Source: Pseudomonadota bacterium
GTDB lineage: Bacteria > Pseudomonadota > Gammaproteobacteria > Steroidobacterales > Steroidobacteraceae
Assembly (NCBI GenBank): GCA_023417315.1
Contig: JAEZFW010000087.1
Span: 1 to 64,000, forward strand
Direction: 5' to 3'
DNA: 64,000 nucleotides
Part shown: positions 59,635 to 64,000 of the stretch, piece by piece
How positions within the stretch are numbered: position 1 is the stretch's first letter
Layout of the letters: each line of letters starts with the position of its first letter
The notes under the pieces: generated by a model
What the model saw: the letters and a program-made list of their open reading frames with translations, nothing else
What the model was told of the DNA's origin: nothing
Databases searched by the model: none
Position numbers and translations under genes: made by a program

Positions 59635-59669
59635 TCATTATTTTCTCGGTCGGTGGCACGACGCTGTAG

Positions 59670-59711
59670 GTCGGAATTTATTCCGACTCCTATCGTCGGG
59701 TTGAAACCCGA
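59670..59711. repeat. Tandem short hairpins after the ABC permease
   Basis: TCGGAAT/ATTCCGA (59671-59686) and TCGGGTT/AACCCGA (59696-59711) lie head to tail directly downstream of the minus-strand permease stop at 59713; a third, CGCGACT/AGTCGCG (59734-59750), is inside its last codons. They may cap the operon's mRNA. Confidence 0.7.
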
Positions 59712-59712
59712 T

Positions 59713-60903
59713 CTATACGGCGCGAAGCGCTGTCGCGACTGGAAGTCGCGCGGCGCGCACGGCCGGGAAGAGGCCGCCGATGATGCCAATCGCGCACGCC
59801 CAGACGATGCCCGTTACGACCAGCTGGGAATCTACGGCGAGCTGGAAGATCAAGTGCGTACCCACACCACCTCCTGCGGATGTGCTGACCGTATTGCCGT
59901 TGAAGAACACCCACGCGAGCGCCGAGCCGATCAGGGAACCGATCAGCGCGAGCACCAGGGCTTCCGCGAGCACGGAGATCACCATCGCAGTCGAACCGAA
60001 GCCGATCGCACGTAGCGTCGCGATCTCCTGCACGCGCGCGCTCACGGCCGAGTACATGGTATTGAGCGCGCTGAAGATCGCGCCCACCGCCATGATCCCG
60101 CCCACGATGTAGGCAACGATCTTGATGAACTTGCTGATCGTTTGCGACTGCTGCTGGTTGTACTCGCGCTCGCGTTGCACGTCGACCGCGAGAGAGGGGT
60201 TGGTCGTTAACGAATCCTTCAAGCGCTGGAATGCTTCGGGCGATTCCAGCATGACATGCACACTTTGAAAGTCGGTGCGCTGCTCGGTGGACAAGATCGT
60301 GTCGTAGTCGGCCATCAACAACGACTCGTTCGCATCCCCGCCTGAGGCAAAGACGCCGACGACGGTCCACGTCGCGCCTCTAGTCAACACTCGGTCGCCG
60401 ACATTCAACCCTTTGAACTGCGCGTGGGCGGACTTGCCGACGATCATCTCGTTGACTGCCGGATTGAACATCCGGCCTTCGATGATCTCGATCTCCGGTC
60501 GCACAGCGAGCACCTGGGGCCCGACGCCACGAAAGGCGGCGAACACTTCGGCGTTGTCTTCCTTGCGATAGAGGCTGACAAGGCGCAGACCTTCGGCGGA
60601 CGCGATCGGATTGCCGGCATCGTCTCGCTTGATGCCCTCGCCTTCCATGATCAAGCGCACGCTGTCGCGCGTAATCGCGCTCTGCATCTCGGCTGTAGAA
60701 CCATTGCGCATGACGATCGCGCGATCGTCGCGACCCGAGCGCTCGATCGTCTGGATCATGCCCGTCGACATCGCAAGCACCGAGACGAGCACGGCGACGA
60801 CGCCGGCGATGCCGATCACGATGACGAGCGAGGTGCCAAGGCGTTGCGGAAGGCTGCGAAAGTTCATCGCAGTCACCGAGAGGATCTGTTTGATGGTTTT
60901 CAT
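59713..60903 (-). CDS. MacB/FtsX-like ABC transporter permease (second of pair)
   Basis: A 396-residue permease with N-terminal helix (RLGTSLVIVIGIAGVVAVLVSVL), periplasmic MacB-type domain (about 50-260) and three C-terminal helices (IVAYIVGGIMAVGAIFSALN; MVISVLAEALVLALIGSLIGSALAWVFF; LVVTGIVWACAIGIIGGLFP). RVQEIATLRAIGFGSTAMV is the coupling segment. ATG 60903 is preferred; 16 bases after the first permease stop. Its last codons hold a hairpin repeat. Confidence 0.9.
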   Translation of the reverse strand: MKTIKQILSVTAMNFRSLPQRLGTSLVIVIGIAGVVAVLVSVLAMSTGMIQTIERSGRDDRAIVMRNGSTAEMQSAITRDSVRLIMEGEGIKRDDAGNPIASAEGLRLVSLYRKEDNAEVFAAFRGVGPQVLAVRPEIEIIEGRMFNPAVNEMIVGKSAHAQFKGLNVGDRVLTRGATWTVVGVFASGGDANESLLMADYDTILSTEQRTDFQSVHVMLESPEAFQRLKDSLTTNPSLAVDVQREREYNQQQSQTISKFIKIVAYIVGGIMAVGAIFSALNTMYSAVSARVQEIATLRAIGFGSTAMVISVLAEALVLALIGSLIGSALAWVFFNGNTVSTSAGGGVGTHLIFQLAVDSQLVVTGIVWACAIGIIGGLFPAVRAARLPVATALRAV

Positions 60904-60919
60904 TTCGGACGTGCCCTCA

Positions 60920-62071
60920 TCAGCGCCCCGCGAGCGCATCGACGATATTCAACTGCTTCGCGCGCCAGGCAGGCGGGAAGCCGCTCACGAATGCCAATAG
61001 CGCGGCCATGCCGCCCCCCGCGACGAGCACGATCGTGGGCATTGGAATTGCGCCGAAGAACCCGCGCACGACTGGAGAGAAGAAGATCGCAGTCGCGAGC
61101 GCAAGCCCCGCCGCCGCCGCGAACACGCACAGGATCAACGCCTCGATGAGCACGAGCGCGAGCACCTTGCCATCCGAATAGCCCAGTGTCTTGAGAACCG
61201 CGAGCTCGGAGGTCCGCTCGCGAACGGACTGCATCATCGTGTTGGCGGTCAAGAACAAGAGCGTGAACAAGACGGCGCCCACGATCGCATTGAGAATGAA
61301 ATTGATGTCGCCCACCTGCTTGAGCTGCATCTGCATCAAGGCCGATTCGGTTTGCGTGCGCGTCTCATTCGTCGAGTTCGCGAACAGTGCATCGATGGCG
61401 TTCGACACTGTCGTCGCATCGCGCGAATCCTCGATGCCGACGAGGAAGTAATGCACGATGTTGCCGCCGAACGCGCTCGCCTCCTTGAAGTATTCCTGGT
61501 TGATATAGAACGATGGAAAGCCCGCGCCGTAGTCGCCGGCGTAGAACGTACCCACGAGGTCGAACTCCCAAGTATTGCTGCCGCTCTTCGTCGTCCAGAT
61601 GGTCGTGCCAATGGGCAGACGGTCGCCCACCTTCCACCCATGCTTCGCTGCAAGCGATTCGCTCACGAGCACGCCCGTGCGTGTGCGCTTCATCGCCTCG
61701 AGGTACTCAGGCTTGATCTTGAGCTCCTTGTAGATCTTGAAGAGCGCGTCCGCGTCCGTCGCAAATGCGGGAATCGGTGTGCGCTGGTCCTGAAAGTAGC
61801 CCCCGAAGTACGTCCAATGCGCAACGGTCTTCACGCCCGGCACGGTCGCGATCTTGCTGCCATGCGCGATCGGCAGACCGTCAGTCATGCTGATGCGCGC
61901 GGAGACATAGAGGCGATCGACCTCGAGGTCCGACAGGATCGCATTCGTACCCTGATTCACACCCTGCAGCAGTCCGAACAACAAGAAGGCCACCACGATC
62001 GACAGCATGGTGAAGATCGTGCGCACCTTCTTGCGCCACAGCCCCGCCCAGATCAGGCCGAAGTATTTCAT
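60920..62071 (-). CDS. MacB/FtsX-like ABC transporter permease (first of pair)
   Basis: A 383-residue permease: N-terminal helix (RTIFTMLSIVVAFLLFGLLQGVN), periplasmic domain with paired strands (about 40-240), and C-terminal helices (INFILNAIVGAVLFTLLFLTANTMM; VLALVLIEALILCVFAAAAGLALATAIFF; PMPTIVLVAGGGMAALLAFVSGFPPAW). SELAVLKTLGYSDGKVLALV is the coupling segment. Overlaps the ATPase stop by four bases (ATGA). Forms a heterodimeric exporter with the next gene, like LolCE. Confidence 0.9.
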   Translation of the reverse strand: MKYFGLIWAGLWRKKVRTIFTMLSIVVAFLLFGLLQGVNQGTNAILSDLEVDRLYVSARISMTDGLPIAHGSKIATVPGVKTVAHWTYFGGYFQDQRTPIPAFATDADALFKIYKELKIKPEYLEAMKRTRTGVLVSESLAAKHGWKVGDRLPIGTTIWTTKSGSNTWEFDLVGTFYAGDYGAGFPSFYINQEYFKEASAFGGNIVHYFLVGIEDSRDATTVSNAIDALFANSTNETRTQTESALMQMQLKQVGDINFILNAIVGAVLFTLLFLTANTMMQSVRERTSELAVLKTLGYSDGKVLALVLIEALILCVFAAAAGLALATAIFFSPVVRGFFGAIPMPTIVLVAGGGMAALLAFVSGFPPAWRAKQLNIVDALAGR

Positions 62072-62763
62072 GCGGCTTGCCTCGCATTCGTCTTCGCGAG
62101 CCGACCCTTATCGAGGTGCAGCTCGCGCGATGCATACTCCGCGGCTTTCGGATCGTGCGTGACCATGACGATCGTCTTGCCTTGCGAGCGGTTGAGCGCT
62201 TGCAGGAGATTCATGATCTCCTCGGCACTTTCGCGATCGAGATCGCCCGTGGGCTCGTCGCAGACGAGCAGCGTCGGGTCCGCAACGACCGCGCGCGCGA
62301 TCGCGACACGCTGCTGCTGACCGCCGGAAAGCTCACCGGGCTTGTGCTTGGCGCGGTCGGAAAGGCCCACGAGATCGAGCGCGATGCGCACACGCTGTTT
62401 GCGCTGTGCGCGCGAGAGATTCGTGAGCAGTAGAGGGACTTCGACGTTCGCTTCGGCCGTCAACACCGGCAGGAGGTTATAAAATTGAAACACGAAGCCG
62501 ATGTGGCGAGCACGCCAATTGGCGAGCGCCCCACGCGAGAGCTGATCGAGGCGATTTCCCGCAACGCTCACCTCGCCGCTCGTGGACTTGTCGAGGCCTG
62601 CGATGAGATTCAGCATCGTCGTCTTGCCGGAGCCCGACGGCCCCATCAACGCGGCGAACTCGCCATCGGCAATTTCCAGGTCGATCCCGTGCAAGACCTC
62701 GACTTTCTGTTTGCCGCGCAGGTAAGTCTTCGTGACATTCCGCAATTCGACGAGCGCGCTCAT
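62068..62763 (-). CDS. ABC transporter ATP-binding protein (LolD/MacB type)
   Basis: A 231-residue ATPase. Walker A GPSGSGKTT (about 39-47), Q-loop FVFQFYNLLPVL, signature LSGGQQQRVAIARAVV (about 139-154), Walker B LLVCDEPTGDLD, and H-loop MVTHDPKAA. Drives the two permeases that follow. The longer frame up to 62856 adds a His/Arg-rich stretch and is rejected; ATG 62763 begins LVELRNVTKTY. Confidence 0.92.
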   Translation of the reverse strand: MSALVELRNVTKTYLRGKQKVEVLHGIDLEIADGEFAALMGPSGSGKTTMLNLIAGLDKSTSGEVSVAGNRLDQLSRGALANWRARHIGFVFQFYNLLPVLTAEANVEVPLLLTNLSRAQRKQRVRIALDLVGLSDRAKHKPGELSGGQQQRVAIARAVVADPTLLVCDEPTGDLDRESAEEIMNLLQALNRSQGKTIVMVTHDPKAAEYASRELHLDKGRLAKTNARQAA

Positions 62764-62953
62764 GAGATGTCCTCGTTCTGATTGTAGACCGCGCGAGAGT
62801 GTACGAGCACGAAGGCGCGAGTGGTAAGGCGCCATCGGCGAACCGCGGTTAGTCACCGGAGAACGGCGCTATGCAGGCACAGGTGCCGGCTGGCGGACCG
62901 GCGCATCGCGACTCGGCAGATTCGAGACGATCTGCGCGACTTGCACCAAAGAA

Positions 62954-63919
62954 CTAGGCCGTGGCTTCCACCACCTTGGCTGCTTGCTTGTGCAGCTTCT
63001 TCCTGAGTGATGGCGGATTCACGATCTTCGCTTCCTCACCCAGATAGAACAACACCCGCAAGGCAAGGTCTTCGCGATCGAAATCGAGCGTCACGGATTT
63101 GCGACCTCGAAAGCGCTCGCCGAGCGGCTCGAGCCGCGGCCTGAACCACTGACCGAAGATATCCAAGAGGCGTTTGCGGCCCCGCGCCGTGATCTCGAGC
63201 TCGACCGCAAATTGATTCGGTGGATTCTTCTCGAAGTTCTCGCACCAGGTGCGCCAGTACTTTTGCAGATCGAAATCCTTGTCGCGCTCGAACGTTTGTC
63301 CCGTGAGCGTAAGACCCAAGAGCCGCGATATACGAAAGACACGCATCTCGCGCTTGACGCGACCGATCAAGTACCAAGTATCCACCTTGACCACGAGCGC
63401 ATAGGGCTCGACACGATAATCCTTGTGCTCTCCAGTGCTGCGCCGATAGGCGATATCGACGCACTCGTTCTTCCAGATACACGTGCGCAGCTGATCAAGA
63501 TAGGGCGAAGTGCCGAGCGAGCGGAACCACGGCTTCGTGTCGAATAGCAGACGGCCTCTTGCATGCTGTGCGCGCAATTGATGCATCGAGGGCACCGCCG
63601 CAGCAAGCTTGTCGAGCGCGGTTCGCGCCGGGGTATCGAGCTCGCGGACGCCCACGGCTGCTGGGCTTGCGATCAGCGCCAGCGCCTCCGCCTCACCCGA
63701 CGACAATCCGGTGAGATCGGACGAGTACCCCTCGAGCAGGCGGATGCCGCCGCCGCGACCCGACTCGGTGTAAACGGGCACGCCCATACCCGACAGGGCG
63801 TCGATGTCGCGAAAGATCGTGCGCACGGATACACCGACGCGATTGGCCAGCTCGCCGGCGGTGAGCGCGTGACCGCGCTGAAGCGTCATCAAGATCGAGA
63901 GGAGTCGTTCGGCTCGCAT
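62954..63919 (-). CDS. WYL-domain transcriptional regulator
   Basis: A 321-residue regulator: HTH_11 (about 1-55, RLLSILMTLQRGHALTAGELANRVGVSVRTIFRDIDALSGMGVPVYTE), a WYL domain (about 140-230, RSTGEHKDYRVEPYALVVKVDTWYLIGRVKREMRVFRISRLLGL) and a WCX C-terminal extension (to about 310). WYL proteins sense nucleotides or other ligands and control DNA-damage and metabolic genes. It lies upstream of the ABC operon on the same strand, so could regulate it; 190 bases separate them with no visible feature. Confidence 0.9.
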   Translation of the reverse strand: MRAERLLSILMTLQRGHALTAGELANRVGVSVRTIFRDIDALSGMGVPVYTESGRGGGIRLLEGYSSDLTGLSSGEAEALALIASPAAVGVRELDTPARTALDKLAAAVPSMHQLRAQHARGRLLFDTKPWFRSLGTSPYLDQLRTCIWKNECVDIAYRRSTGEHKDYRVEPYALVVKVDTWYLIGRVKREMRVFRISRLLGLTLTGQTFERDKDFDLQKYWRTWCENFEKNPPNQFAVELEITARGRKRLLDIFGQWFRPRLEPLGERFRGRKSVTLDFDREDLALRVLFYLGEEAKIVNPPSLRKKLHKQAAKVVEATA

Positions 63920-64000
63920 GTTTGAATTCCGCTGCGAATCATGACAATGACTGGCAGTGATCCAATCATACGCGTCTTTGTGCCTGCGAAGGTATCGCCC

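Noticed and set aside
1..64000. CRISPR arrays, tRNA, rRNA, insertion sequences and prophage
   Set aside because: I looked for regular spaced repeats, cloverleaf-like CCA ends, transposase motifs and phage genes and saw none; the inverted repeats listed are not regularly spaced.

Overview
The window is a chromosomal segment of a moderately GC-rich (about 60% by eye) Gram-negative bacterium. Outer-membrane and lipoprotein genes, LolCDE/MacB-type exporters, HrpB, RluB, TesB, CstA/YbdD, an NdvB-type GH17-GT2 glucan synthase and several multi-domain signalling proteins suggest a soil or rhizosphere gammaproteobacterium, perhaps of the Steroidobacter/Xanthomonadales type. That placement is inference from gene content, with no 16S or tree. 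I see no tRNA, rRNA, CRISPR array, insertion sequence or prophage. Coding density is high and genes sit in short operons.

Layout. 0-2.5 kb: a secretin-like exported protein, its operon partner and two unknown small genes. 2.8-5.0 kb: a class I cyclic-di-GMP (GEMM) riboswitch in front of a protein with two SPOR-like domains. 5.1-9.5 kb: an ABC ATPase, FtsX-like permease and AttH/CrtC-like lipocalin operon. 9.6-13.1 kb: an outer-membrane barrel and NdvB. 13.3-20.2 kb: a signalling block with a TPR Ser/Thr kinase, a TPR protein with a vestigial receiver start, a LuxR-type response regulator and a hybrid histidine kinase. 20.3-22.2 kb: RluB-like pseudouridine synthase and TesB. 22.5-27.9 kb: a PspA-centred membrane set (PspA, AAA+ ATPase, coiled-coil membrane protein, anchored solute-binding/OmpA protein), then HrpB. 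30.5-36.6 kb: small proteins, HIT hydrolase, acetyl-CoA synthetase, NlpC/P60 lipoprotein, M28 peptidase.

36.8-44.4 kb is an envelope-stress and signalling island: an EF-hand protein, two BON proteins, DUF4142, SemiSWEET-like protein, lone receiver, Fis-HTH plus NarL regulator, CHASE3 kinase and an Ala/Gln/Asp-rich lipoprotein. At least four promoters here carry a GGAAC-N15..17-CG(T/G)(T/C) ECF-sigma-like pattern. 44.5-46.1 kb: an MNIO (DUF692)/DUF2063 pair with no obvious RiPP precursor. 46.2-50.5 kb: metabolic genes and a VOC protein with a histone-H1-like tail. 50.7-57.2 kb: a MalT-type LuxR regulator, cytochrome c, CstA and YbdD. 57.4-59.4 kb: a 25-residue membrane peptide with a clear promoter and ribosome site, a bactofilin with a zinc-ribbon partner, and DUF1993. 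59.7-63.9 kb: a second three-gene ABC exporter and a WYL regulator.

Many intergenic gaps hold iterated-word inverted repeats: short words such as TCGGGTACTGG, CTTTGCG..GCGAGAG, GTTGACGGT, GTGACGA and GGTTAGTG are repeated in one arm and mirrored in the other. They are the most pervasive non-coding structure here and no gene explains them.
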